From: Phycisphaeraceae bacterium
Lineage (GTDB): Bacteria; Planctomycetota; Phycisphaerae; Phycisphaerales; Zrk34
Length of the DNA stretch: 35,521 nucleotides
Assembly (NCBI GenBank): GCA_028282805.1
Contig: JANQHD010000046.1
Coordinates: 1 to 35,521, forward strand
Reading direction: 5' to 3'
The notes below the pieces were generated by a model. The model saw only the letters and a program-made list of their open reading frames with translations, was not told where the DNA came from and ran no database searches. Position 1 is the stretch's first letter, and each line of letters opens with the position of its first letter. The position numbers and the translations under genes were made by a program. This document shows, piece after piece, positions 6,766-13,402 of this stretch.

Positions 6766-7146
6766 TCACGCGGTTTGTTTGGCGCGCAGGGATTCGATCA
6801 ATCCGCACAGCACGCGGCAGGCTTCATCGTAACGCCGCCCGATCGCCGCGGCGTCGTCTTCTTGCATAATCCCTAAACGTTGCGAAAGGTCGCACAGGTA
6901 ACCGAGTTCCCGCAGCGAGCCCAAGGCGATGTTCAAAAACTTCAAGTAATCGGCTTTCGATTGCCGGGCGCAGCCCTCGACGATGTTGGTCGGCACCGAC
7001 ACCGCGGCACGACGGATCTGCGAGGTCAACCCGTACCGCTCTTCGGGCGGGAACGGTCGTGTGGCACGATAGGCTTCGATGGCCAGCGCATCGGCCAACT
7101 CGAAGGCTCGTAATTTCCGATGATCTCGACTCACCGCACACTTCAC
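6766..7146 (-). CDS. Four-helix-bundle protein (S23/IVP family, Avd-like fold), copy A
   Basis: A 126-residue protein of the family known from intervening sequences of 23S rRNA (four helix bundle protein, TIGR02436), whose fold resembles Avd of diversity-generating retroelements. Family marks are the KLRAFELADALAIEAYRAT opening, RYGLTSQIRRAAVSVPTNIVEG, the KADYLKFLNIALGSLRELGYL helix and a final helix RVLCGLIESLRA. The annotated start is a GTG at 7146; a GTG at 7134 is also possible. No rRNA is near; instead the gene is enclosed by inverted heptamer arms (6724-6751 and 7152-7188) and splits a ketosynthase operon. It shares the operon strand. Function unknown; nucleic-acid binding is inferred from homologs such as Avd. 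Confidence 0.88.
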   Translation of the reverse strand: MKCAVSRDHRKLRAFELADALAIEAYRATRPFPPEERYGLTSQIRRAAVSVPTNIVEGCARQSKADYLKFLNIALGSLRELGYLCDLSQRLGIMQEDDAAAIGRRYDEACRVLCGLIESLRAKQTA

Positions 7147-7151
7147 TCCAT

Positions 7152-7188
7152 CCTCAAACCTCAGGCCTCAAGCCTCACGCCTCAAGCC
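7152..7188. repeat. Inverted arm 2 of four-helix-bundle unit A
   Basis: On the minus strand this reads as about five imperfect AGGCTTG units (variants AGGCGTG, AGGCCTG, AGGTTTG). It is inverted with respect to 6724-6751. The stop codon TGA of the KS-beta-like gene (7184-7182) lies inside the first unit, so the outer edge of the element coincides with the end of that gene. Confidence 0.9.
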
Positions 7189-8498
7189 TTCCCCAACACC
7201 AACGCCACGTTCTGCCCCCCCAGCGACGGCGTATAAACCAACACATGATTCAATGCTGCATCACGTGCCGGGGCGCTGCCGCAGTTCAAGCCGTCGACCG
7301 GCTGATCGCAGTTCAGCGTTGCCGGCAGCTTCTGGTGCTTGAGCATCATCGCGGCGAGGGCCACGTCGATGCCGCCCGCCCCCGCGCCGCACATGCCGAC
7401 GTAGGGTTTGGCCGACCATACCGGTACGTCGGCGAGGCGGCCTGCGAACACGGTTTTCAGCGCCGCCGTTTCGGCCGCGTCGTAGTCGGCGTTCGACGTA
7501 CCGAAGGCGACCACGGCGTCGATCGCGTCGGCGTCGAGCTTCGCGTCGCGCAACGCCGCGGCGATCGACTTGGCGATGCCCGTGCCTTGCGCGTCGGGTT
7601 TGAGGCAGTCGCCGTCGCGGTTGACGGTGTGCGATGCGCCGAAGCCGAGTAGCTCGGCGTAGGGTTCTGCGCCGCGCGCCTGCGCGGTCTGGGCGGCTTC
7701 GAGGGTGACGATGCCGCCGCCCTCGCCGATGACCATGCCCGCGGCGGTCCGGTCGAACGGGCGGACCGCGCCGGCGGGGTTGTCGTTGTCCTGCGTGTTG
7801 AGTCGGCCGGTCAGCACCTGGCGGTAGAACGTCATGGGGTTGAGCTTGCTCTCGGCGCCGCCGCAGTAGCACAGGTCGGCCTTGTCGCGCTGGATCACGC
7901 GCATTGACTCGCCGATGCTCAGGCCGCTGCTGGCCTCGGCGCAGGTGATCGTGTTCGACGGGCCCTGCGCATCGTGGATGATCGTCACGTGGCACGCGAG
8001 CATGTTGGGCAGGTACTTCAGCAGCCACAGCGGCGTGAGGTGGTTCATGCCCTCGCGGCCCCACCGGTGGATGTCGAACGAACCGCCGTCGGTTTGCGCC
8101 TCGACCAGCGCGCCGGTCAGCTCGTCGAGCTCCGCGGCGATGAGGCCCGCGCCGATGTGGCAGCCGGTCCGCTCGCCGGGGTAGGTGCGCGGGGCGTCGG
8201 CGTCGGTGCCGGGCGTGACGAGGTTCGCCGAGCGCACCGCCGCGTCGGCGGCGCCCACGGCCAGCTCGATGTCGCGGGCCATGACCTTGGTGGCCTTGCG
8301 GTAGCTCTTGGGCACGACCTTGTTGACCTTGAAGTCGCGCACCTCGCCGCCGACCTGCGAGGGGAAGCCCGACGGGTCGAACGCCTCGATCCGCCCCAGC
8401 AGCGATCGGCCCTGGCAGGCCGCGTCCCACAGCGGCTCGATGCCGATGCCCGCTGCGCTGGCCGTGCCCAGCCCCGTGATCCATACCTTGCGTGACAT
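7182..8498 (-). CDS. Ketosynthase-like protein lacking all catalytic residues (KS-beta/CLF-like)
   Basis: A 438-residue thiolase-fold protein clearly homologous to FabF (GLGTASAAGIG, MVIGEGGGIVTLE, YDAAETAALKTVF, LPATLN). At the sites of the catalytic triad it has Glu188 instead of Cys (within GPSNTITCAEASSG), Phe332 instead of His (AFGTSNADYD) and Met369 instead of His (VGMCGAGAGG); Lys364 is kept. Another Cys lies two positions before the active-site position, so a shifted alignment cannot be fully excluded. This is the pattern of a chain-length factor or decarboxylating KS-beta partner of a type II system, here paired with the complete FabF behind it. The ATG at 8498 has AGGGA 6 nt upstream. 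The stop codon is contributed by the repeat arm at 7182-7188. Confidence 0.88.
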   Translation of the reverse strand: MSRKVWITGLGTASAAGIGIEPLWDAACQGRSLLGRIEAFDPSGFPSQVGGEVRDFKVNKVVPKSYRKATKVMARDIELAVGAADAAVRSANLVTPGTDADAPRTYPGERTGCHIGAGLIAAELDELTGALVEAQTDGGSFDIHRWGREGMNHLTPLWLLKYLPNMLACHVTIIHDAQGPSNTITCAEASSGLSIGESMRVIQRDKADLCYCGGAESKLNPMTFYRQVLTGRLNTQDNDNPAGAVRPFDRTAAGMVIGEGGGIVTLEAAQTAQARGAEPYAELLGFGASHTVNRDGDCLKPDAQGTGIAKSIAAALRDAKLDADAIDAVVAFGTSNADYDAAETAALKTVFAGRLADVPVWSAKPYVGMCGAGAGGIDVALAAMMLKHQKLPATLNCDQPVDGLNCGSAPARDAALNHVLVYTPSLGGQNVALVLGKA

Positions 8499-8650
8499 GC
8501 TGTTCCCTGCTCGTTTTCGCGTAAAAGCCCGGTAGTTTACGCCAGTCGCCACCGCCGGGCCACCGGGCGGGGTTCTGATGAATAAGCGGGCTCGGCGGTG
8601 GCCGTCCGGGCTTTTGCGTCACGGGTGTGACATCCGCCGCACCGATTCCC

Positions 8651-8656
8651 TACGAT
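8651..8656 (+). promoter_or_regulatory. -10-like hexamer TACGAT, probable leaderless start
   Basis: TACGAT is followed by 6 nt and the ATG at 8663, without a Shine-Dalgarno sequence. It belongs to the UbiX-like gene, which diverges from the ketosynthase operon. Confidence 0.4.
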
Positions 8657-8662
8657 ACCGCC

Positions 8663-9280
8663 ATGAGCACACCCCAGCGCATCATCGTCGGCATCACCGG
8701 CGCCAGCGGCGCGGCCTACGCGCAGCGCACCATCGCCTGCCTCGTCGAAGCCGGCGTCGAGGTGCACCTGGTGGTCTCGCCGTTGGGCCAACGGCTGTTG
8801 CACGACGAGTTGGGCATGGAGGGCGTCGACCTCGCGGCGCTGGCCGGGCGCGAAGACCACGGCGTCGTGCTGCACCACTACCGCGACGTGGGCGCATCGA
8901 TCGCGTCGGGTTCATTCAAGCACGACGGCATGATCGTGGTGCCCTGCTCGAACAACTCGCTGGCGTCGATCGCCACGGGCGTGAGCAACAACCTGCTGCA
9001 CCGCGCGGCGAACGTGACGCTCAAGGAGCGCCGACGCCTCGTGCTCTGCCACCGCGAGACGCCGCTCGGCTTGATCGAAGTTCGAAACATGGCCGCCGTC
9101 ACCGAAGCGGGCGCGGTGGTGTGCCCGGCCAACCCGGGTTTTTACATGCTGCCCGAGTCGGTCGACGATCTGGTCGACATGGTGGTCGGCCGACTGCTCG
9201 ACCTGGTCGGCGTGCCGCACGCGCTGCGCACGCGCTGGGCCCAGAGCCCGGCGAACTTCCGAGGCGACGAAAACAAGTAA
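8663..9280 (+). CDS. ubiX: UbiX-like flavin prenyltransferase
   Basis: A 205-residue flavoprotein of the UbiX/Pad1 family, which prenylates FMN to make the cofactor of UbiD-type decarboxylases. The family marks are GITGASGAAYA at residues 7-17, the SFKHDGMIVVPCSNNSLA loop and LVLCHRETPLGLIEVRNM near the C-terminus with the conserved Arg and Glu. Length is normal. The start at 8663 places the first beta strand directly after the N-terminus. A UbiA-type prenyltransferase follows 1.1 kb downstream, so quinone (probably menaquinone by the futalosine route, where UbiX/UbiD and MqnP homologs occur) is the likely pathway; that is inference, as no mqn gene lies in the window. Confidence 0.93.
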   Translation: MSTPQRIIVGITGASGAAYAQRTIACLVEAGVEVHLVVSPLGQRLLHDELGMEGVDLAALAGREDHGVVLHHYRDVGASIASGSFKHDGMIVVPCSNNSLASIATGVSNNLLHRAANVTLKERRRLVLCHRETPLGLIEVRNMAAVTEAGAVVCPANPGFYMLPESVDDLVDMVVGRLLDLVGVPHALRTRWAQSPANFRGDENK

Positions 9281-9353
9281 TGATTTTGTGCGATATCATT
9301 TGTTCGAGTTTTTAGTTCTTTGTGTACGAACGATTCAAGCGCCACAAATCAGG

Positions 9354-9379
9354 AACGGCATGGCTTGCGCCATGCCGTT
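9354..9379. terminator. Strong hairpin behind the UbiX-like gene
   Basis: AACGGCATGGC and its perfect complement form an 11-bp stem with a TTGC loop. Only three T follow on the plus strand, so this is a possible terminator without a proper U tract. The stretch 9281-9559 is visibly less GC-rich than its surroundings and otherwise holds nothing I recognise. Confidence 0.55.
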
Positions 9380-9559
9380 TCCCGAAACCCGAACCCCGCT
9401 CAATATATGTTGGGTGTTGTTGATGACGAGGCCCAAAGGACCGACCCAAAACCTCGTTAGGTATGTCGTCGACAGAAGGCTACATGTGGCTACAAAAAAC
9501 TTCGCTAAATTGTGGTTCGGTGGCGGGGGTCGCCAACCGACGTGTGAAGGGTCTTGTCT

Positions 9560-9856
9560 ATGCCCAGCCGGGAAATCATCAAGATCGCGGTCGAGCCGGA
9601 GGCGAAGCGATCGATTGACCTAGCGGCTCAACGATATGGGATGAGCCAGATCGAGTTAGCCAGCCGCGTATACCAGTGGTTTGCGACACAGGATGAAACC
9701 GTGCAGGTCGCGATCCTCGACCTGTTGCCGCGTGGCATCCGTTCGGACGTGGCGAAGATGCTGCTGGAACGGATCGCCGCTGAGGATCGGCCGGCCAAGG
9801 CCGCGAAGAAGGCGGGTAAGACGGTGCACGTGAACCGGCGTAAACCCAAGGGCTAA
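9560..9856 (+). CDS. Small protein with ribbon-helix-helix-like N-terminus
   Basis: A 98-residue protein. The first 45 residues (IKIAVEPEAKRSIDLAAQRYGMSQIELASRVY, given in part) look like a ribbon-helix-helix fold: a short strand and two helices, as in CopG/Arc-type DNA-binding proteins. A helical middle part and a very basic Ala/Lys/Arg tail (KAAKKAGKTVHVNRRK) follow, fitting nucleic-acid binding. The ATG at 9560 has AAGGG at a good distance; a TTG two codons upstream is less likely. No partner toxin gene is adjacent: the next gene is a convergent peptidase. The family assignment is tentative. Confidence 0.65.
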   Translation: MPSREIIKIAVEPEAKRSIDLAAQRYGMSQIELASRVYQWFATQDETVQVAILDLLPRGIRSDVAKMLLERIAAEDRPAKAAKKAGKTVHVNRRKPKG

Positions 9857-9869
9857 CGGTGCGCGCGTT

Positions 9870-10331
9870 TCAGTGCTCGGTTTCGGGCTCGAAGACCCGC
9901 ACCACCCAGCCGCGGTCGTGGGGGTCTTCGGGGTCGGGCGGCACGACGATGCGTTTGCGCACGCGCAGCGCCTCGTCCGTCGGCGCGCCGGCGCTGGTGC
10001 CGCACGCCGCCTCGGTCGGCTCGGCGGGGGCGTCCAACTCGTCGAGCAGGTGCGGGTTCGCTTTGAGCTGCACGGCCAGGCGCGTCATCGACAGCGCCAC
10101 CAGGTCGGCCACGGCTTCCTCGTCGTCCAGCCGCGCCGGGCAGTGGCGCTGCCAGGCGTGGAACAGCTCGTGCAGCAGCACGTGCAGCCGTTGGGTCGGG
10201 TCCAGCGCATCGGAGATGAGGATCGTGCGGTTCAGGTGGTCGCACAGGCCGAAGCAGGCTTCGCCCTCGTGCTCGATCGCGTCGCGCACCAGGCGGACGG
10301 TGTAGGTGAACGGGCCGACGTCAAGTTCCAT
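9870..10331 (-). CDS. ImmA/IrrE-like zinc metallopeptidase domain protein
   Basis: A 153-residue protein with the zinc-binding HExxH motif HELFHAW at residues 54-60 and, about 17 residues later, an acidic DDEEAVADLVAL that can supply the third ligand and active-site Glu. This arrangement fits the ImmA/IrrE (COG2856) type. Unlike standard ImmA proteins it has no linked HTH repressor and a Pro/Asp-rich C-terminal tail. GGAGG precedes the ATG at 10331 by 7 nt. It is convergent with the small RHH-like gene (13 bp between ends) and divergent from the UbiA-like gene. Substrate unknown; it may act on a regulator encoded elsewhere. Confidence 0.75.
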   Translation of the reverse strand: MELDVGPFTYTVRLVRDAIEHEGEACFGLCDHLNRTILISDALDPTQRLHVLLHELFHAWQRHCPARLDDEEAVADLVALSMTRLAVQLKANPHLLDELDAPAEPTEAACGTSAGAPTDEALRVRKRIVVPPDPEDPHDRGWVVRVFEPETEH

Positions 10332-10410
10332 CAGCGCACCTCCGGAACCCCTTGAGTGATCATCGGGCCATTGTACGGCCGACTGAAGCGTCGCGTGGGC
10401 GCGATTCGGC

Positions 10411-10416
10411 TATCAT
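10411..10416 (+). promoter_or_regulatory. -10-like hexamer TATCAT, probable leaderless start
   Basis: TATCAT lies 6 nt before the ATG at 10423 of the UbiA-like gene with no Shine-Dalgarno sequence between, the same spacing as at the YraN-family gene. Confidence 0.45.
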
Positions 10417-10422
10417 CCCCGC

Positions 10423-11304
10423 ATGCCCGTGTTTTTCGAGAAACTGGCGGTGATCGGCCGGGACATCAAACTGTCGCATTCGGTGTTCGCGCTGCCGTTT
10501 GCGCTGCTGGCGACGTTCTGGGCGGCGGGGGGCTGGCCGGCGTGGGGCGAGCTGGTGTTGATCGTGGCGTGCATGTTCTTCGCGCGGACCTATGCGATGC
10601 TGGCCAACCGGTATTTCGACCGCGCCATCGACGCCGACAACCCGCGGACCGCGGGGCGGGCGCTGCCGGCGGGGCGGGTCAGCGGCCGCGCCGTGTGCGC
10701 CGCGATGGGGGTGTGCGCGGCGCTGCTGGCGGCGGGCGCGGCGGGGTTCTGGCTGTGGTATGAAAACTATTGGCCGATTGTTTTCGCGCCGGTCGTGATC
10801 ATTTGGCTGGGTGCTTACGGCCTGACCAAGCGCTACACGCTGCTGTGTCACTTCTTTCTCGGCGCGGCGCTGGCGCTGAGCCCGCTGGCCGCGGGGTTGG
10901 CGATCGCCCCCGAAAAACTGGGCGAGCCGATGCTGTGGCTGCTGGCGGGTTTCGTGCTGCTGTGGGTGAGCGGGTTCGACGTGATCTACGCCTTGCAGGA
11001 CGAGCAGGTCGATCGCGCCACGGGCCTGCACTCGATCCCCGCGAAGCTCGGCCGACGCGGGGCGCTGTGGGTCGCCAAGGCGGCGCACCTCGGCGGGCTG
11101 GCGCTGCTGGTGGCGATCTACCGCACCGACGCGGTGATGGACCGGTACTTTCAGGTCGGGCTGTTGATCGTGGCGTTTTTGCTTGTGGTCGAGCACCGGG
11201 CGGCGGATCGTGGGCGGTTTACGATGGCGTTCTTCACGCTCAATGGGTTGGTCGCGCTGGTGCTGGGCGGGCTGGGCATCGCCGACGTGTTCGCCGTGGT
11301 GTGA
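10423..11304 (+). CDS. UbiA-family polyprenyltransferase (MqnP/UbiA-like)
   Basis: A 293-residue integral membrane enzyme that attaches a polyprenyl chain to an aromatic quinone precursor. The first Asp-rich motif is NRYFDRAIDADNPRTAGR (about residues 60-77) and the second is in FDVIYALQDEQVDRATGL (about 185-202); about eight or nine hydrophobic helices are visible. Length and motifs fit UbiA and the futalosine-pathway enzyme MqnP equally well. The shared neighbourhood with the UbiX-like gene supports quinone synthesis; MqnP is my preferred reading because it often co-occurs with UbiX/UbiD homologs, but the precise substrate cannot be told from sequence by eye. A probable leaderless promoter lies directly upstream. 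Confidence 0.9.
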   Translation: MPVFFEKLAVIGRDIKLSHSVFALPFALLATFWAAGGWPAWGELVLIVACMFFARTYAMLANRYFDRAIDADNPRTAGRALPAGRVSGRAVCAAMGVCAALLAAGAAGFWLWYENYWPIVFAPVVIIWLGAYGLTKRYTLLCHFFLGAALALSPLAAGLAIAPEKLGEPMLWLLAGFVLLWVSGFDVIYALQDEQVDRATGLHSIPAKLGRRGALWVAKAAHLGGLALLVAIYRTDAVMDRYFQVGLLIVAFLLVVEHRAADRGRFTMAFFTLNGLVALVLGGLGIADVFAVV

Positions 11305-11456
11305 AACAGCGCGCGGCGGCGGTCGTGTGAGCGGGGCGGTTTTTCCCGGTTGAAATGGGCGTTTGCGGGCCTTCGGCCGGCTTGTGGTATAACAGTGCCC
11401 ACCTGGGTCGCACGACGTGGCCCGCATCGACCAACGCCGTTTCAGGAGGATGATCC

Positions 11457-11864
11457 ATGGCCGACGACCAAGTGACCGTCATCGGGCCCGACACCCACAT
11501 CAAGGGCGAGATGAGTTTCGACTCGAGCTGCCGGGTGCTCGGCCGGTTCGAGGGCACCATCAGCGCCAAGGGCCAGCTGCACATCGCCGACGGCGCCTCG
11601 TGCAAGGCCCAGGTCGAGGTGGGCACCGTGACCGTCGACGGCAGCGTCGAGGGCAACATCAACGCCAAGGACCGCGTGCAGCTCAACGCCAAGGCGAAGA
11701 TCGTCGGCGACGTGCGGGCCGCGAAACTCGTCGTCGCCGAGGGCGCCAGCTTCACCGGTCACGTGCAGGTCGGCCCCGAGGCCGGCAAGGCCCCGGCCCG
11801 CCCGAAGGTCGAGATCGAGACGACCGGCGCAGCGGGCGCTAAGCCGCAAGCGGCGGCGAAATAG
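11457..11864 (+). CDS. Bactofilin-like polymer-forming protein 1
   Basis: A 135-residue bactofilin: a beta-helix protein that self-assembles into filaments and acts as scaffold for cell shape or envelope enzymes. The region of about residues 6-110 shows the repeating turn pattern with Val/Ile and Gly (VTVIGPDTHIKGEMSF, VLGRFEGTISAKG, VDGSVEGNINAKD, IVGDVRAAKLVV). The C-terminal tail is Ala/Pro/Lys-rich and probably unstructured. AGGAGG lies 8 nt upstream of the ATG. A second bactofilin with a zinc ribbon follows 144 bp downstream, and the two likely cooperate. An inverted-repeat element begins 7 bp after the stop. Confidence 0.92.
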   Translation: MADDQVTVIGPDTHIKGEMSFDSSCRVLGRFEGTISAKGQLHIADGASCKAQVEVGTVTVDGSVEGNINAKDRVQLNAKAKIVGDVRAAKLVVAEGASFTGHVQVGPEAGKAPARPKVEIETTGAAGAKPQAAAK

Positions 11865-11871
11865 CACCGAA

Positions 11872-11997
11872 AACTCGAAGTACGAAAATCGAAGAACGAA
11901 TGAATACCCAATGATCCAAGGTCGAATGTCGTCTGCGCCGTTTGGGCATTGGGTATTGGGGTTTGATTCGTCATTCGAGCTTCGTCCTTCGTCATTT
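11872..11997. repeat. Imperfect inverted repeat (hairpin element H1) behind bactofilin 1
   Basis: The left arm (about 11873-11913) and the right arm (about 11944-11992) are imperfect reverse complements built from CGAAGnACGAA-type units followed by AATACCCAATG. Folded, they give a long interrupted stem of about 40 bp with a small central loop. The right arm nearly reaches the start of bactofilin 2. A second element with the same build follows at 12420-12555. No gene lies inside. Confidence 0.88.
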
Positions 11998-12008
11998 GGC
12001 TTGCACCC

Positions 12009-12455
12009 ATGGCCAAGACCACACCACGCCCCGTCATGTGCTACCACTGCCGGCACGCCTTCGAGGTCGGCCAGCGGGCGATGTCGGTGCCGTGCCCCAA
12101 GTGCCACAAGGTGGTGATGGTCGAGGACGTGGTGGTCAAGAACTACAAGCCGGTCAACACGATCCAGACGTGCGGGCGCGTGATCGTGCACAAGGGCGGG
12201 CGCATCGCCGCCAAGACCGTCGAGGCGCACGGCGGCGTCGAGGTGCTCGGCGCGATGCACGCGTCGGTGCTCTCCGGCGGGCCCGTCGTCGTCGGCCCCA
12301 AGGCCGAGTGGAAGGGCGACCTGCGCGCCCCGTCGCTCGAGGTCCGCGGCGGCGCCAAGTTCATCGGCGGCTACTTCGTGGTGCCCGACGACCCGCTGGC
12401 GGTCGGGATCGAGGGGGAAAACTCGAAGAACGAAACTCGAAGAACGAATCAGTGA
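12009..12455 (+). CDS. Bactofilin-like protein 2 with N-terminal zinc ribbon
   Basis: A 148-residue protein. A zinc ribbon (Cys11, Cys14, Cys29, Cys32 in CYHCRHAF and CPKCHKVV) is followed by a bactofilin beta-helix (about residues 45-125, with TIQTCGRVIVHKGGRI, EVLGAMHASVLSGGPV, WKGDLRAPSLEVRGGAKF). The C-terminal 14 residues or so (GENSKNETRRTNQ) and the stop codon are encoded by the left arm of repeat element H2, so the native C-terminus was altered. It lies between two related hairpin elements, behind bactofilin 1. The zinc ribbon could anchor filaments to a partner or nucleic acid (inference). Confidence 0.88.
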   Translation: MAKTTPRPVMCYHCRHAFEVGQRAMSVPCPKCHKVVMVEDVVVKNYKPVNTIQTCGRVIVHKGGRIAAKTVEAHGGVEVLGAMHASVLSGGPVVVGPKAEWKGDLRAPSLEVRGGAKFIGGYFVVPDDPLAVGIEGENSKNETRRTNQ

Positions 12456-12555
12456 TCAATGACCCAATGCCCAAACAACCCCGGCACGCGCTTTGGGCAT
12501 TGAACATTAGACATTGCCATTTGATTCGAGCTTCGAGTTTCGTCCTTCGAGTTTG
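12420..12555. repeat. Imperfect inverted repeat (hairpin element H2) in the 3' end of bactofilin 2
   Basis: The left arm (12420-12475) consists of AACTCGAAGAACGAA-type units, then AATCA and CAATGACCCAATGCCCAAA; the right arm (about 12492-12555) is its imperfect reverse complement. Arm units match H1. The left arm overlaps the coding end of bactofilin 2 and supplies its stop codon. Confidence 0.88.
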
Positions 12556-12564
12556 CTCTCCCAT

Positions 12565-12600
12565 AGCCCCCGGGTTTCGCTGCGCTCAACCCGGGGCTTG
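12565..12600. repeat. REP-like palindrome (AACCCGGGGCT type)
   Basis: AGCCCCCGGGTT and AACCCGGGGCT pair around TCGCTGCGCTC, making a strong hairpin with one bulge. A diverged copy lies at 28528-28562 (shared core GTNGAGCGnnGCGAnACCCG on one strand). It may be an extragenic REP-like element, and possibly also a terminator, between H2 and the isochorismatase-fold gene. Confidence 0.7.
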
Positions 12601-12629
12601 GTGTAGAATGAGTCGCGGAGAGACACCGC

Positions 12630-13181
12630 ATGGCCATCCCCCGGTTCACCATCGAAAACGCTGTGCTGCTCGTGGTTGATTTCCAGCAGCGGCTGCTGCC
12701 GACCATCGACGCACACGAGCGGGTCGTCGAACGCGCGGGCGTGCTCATCGACGGCTGCCGGGCGTTGGGCGTGCCGATCATCGTCACCGAGCAATACCCC
12801 GACGGCCTCGGCCCCACGGTTGAAACGATCCGTTCGAAACTCGCCGGCGATCAGCCGATCGACGAGAAATTGAAGTTCAGCGCCGCGGTGGCGCAGGTGC
12901 GGCGGCGGTTGGAGGCGCTGGGCCGATCGTATGTCGTGTTGTGCGGCGTGGAGACGCACGTGTGCGTGCTGCAGACCGCCTTGGACCTGTCGGCGGCGGG
13001 TTACGTGGTCGCGATCACGGAAGATGCGGTCGGCTCGCGCCGGCCATCCGACCACGCCTCGGCCTTGCGCCGCTTGAGCCAGATCGGGGCCATCCCCACG
13101 ACCAGCGAATCGCTTTTGCTGGAACTGGTCCACGAGGCGGGCACGGATGTTTTCAAATCCATCCTGCCGATCATCCGCTAA
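12630..13181 (+). CDS. Isochorismatase-fold cysteine hydrolase
   Basis: A 183-residue protein of the isochorismatase/nicotinamidase-like superfamily (YcaC-like branch). The catalytic triad is visible: Asp17 in LLVVDFQ, Lys82 in DEKLKFSA and Cys112 in CGVETHVCV, where VETHVC is the hallmark. It is short, without the metal-site loop of true nicotinamidases, so nicotinamide is a less likely substrate; the exact substrate cannot be told. GGAGA lies about 10 nt before the ATG, and TAGAAT at 12604-12609 could be its -10 element. The flanking repeats make a separate transcription unit likely. Confidence 0.9.
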   Translation: MAIPRFTIENAVLLVVDFQQRLLPTIDAHERVVERAGVLIDGCRALGVPIIVTEQYPDGLGPTVETIRSKLAGDQPIDEKLKFSAAVAQVRRRLEALGRSYVVLCGVETHVCVLQTALDLSAAGYVVAITEDAVGSRRPSDHASALRRLSQIGAIPTTSESLLLELVHEAGTDVFKSILPIIR

Positions 13182-13402
13182 CGCTGTTTTTCGTAAGCCT
13201 ATGTTTTATAGTAATTACTGTCGTTTTTTGCGATTTCGTCGTCGGGAATCAGGTAAAAAACCATCCTGATTTTTGGCCCGATAATGGGGGTAAACGCCGA
13301 TTTTCACCTTGCAGGGGGCGAAGGCGGTCGGGTATCGTGATCATGTCACGTCGGACCGTTCGTTCATTGAAGCGATAGGCGTTAAACGCATAAGGAGATG
13401 CC

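Noticed and set aside
6724-7188. Diversity-generating retroelement because of the Avd-like protein
   Set aside because: No reverse transcriptase and no template/variable repeat pair with adenine-biased differences is present near either four-helix-bundle gene.
9560-10331. Toxin-antitoxin module made of the RHH-like and ImmA-like genes
   Set aside because: The genes converge rather than forming an operon, and the peptidase is not a known toxin type; kept only as a weak idea.
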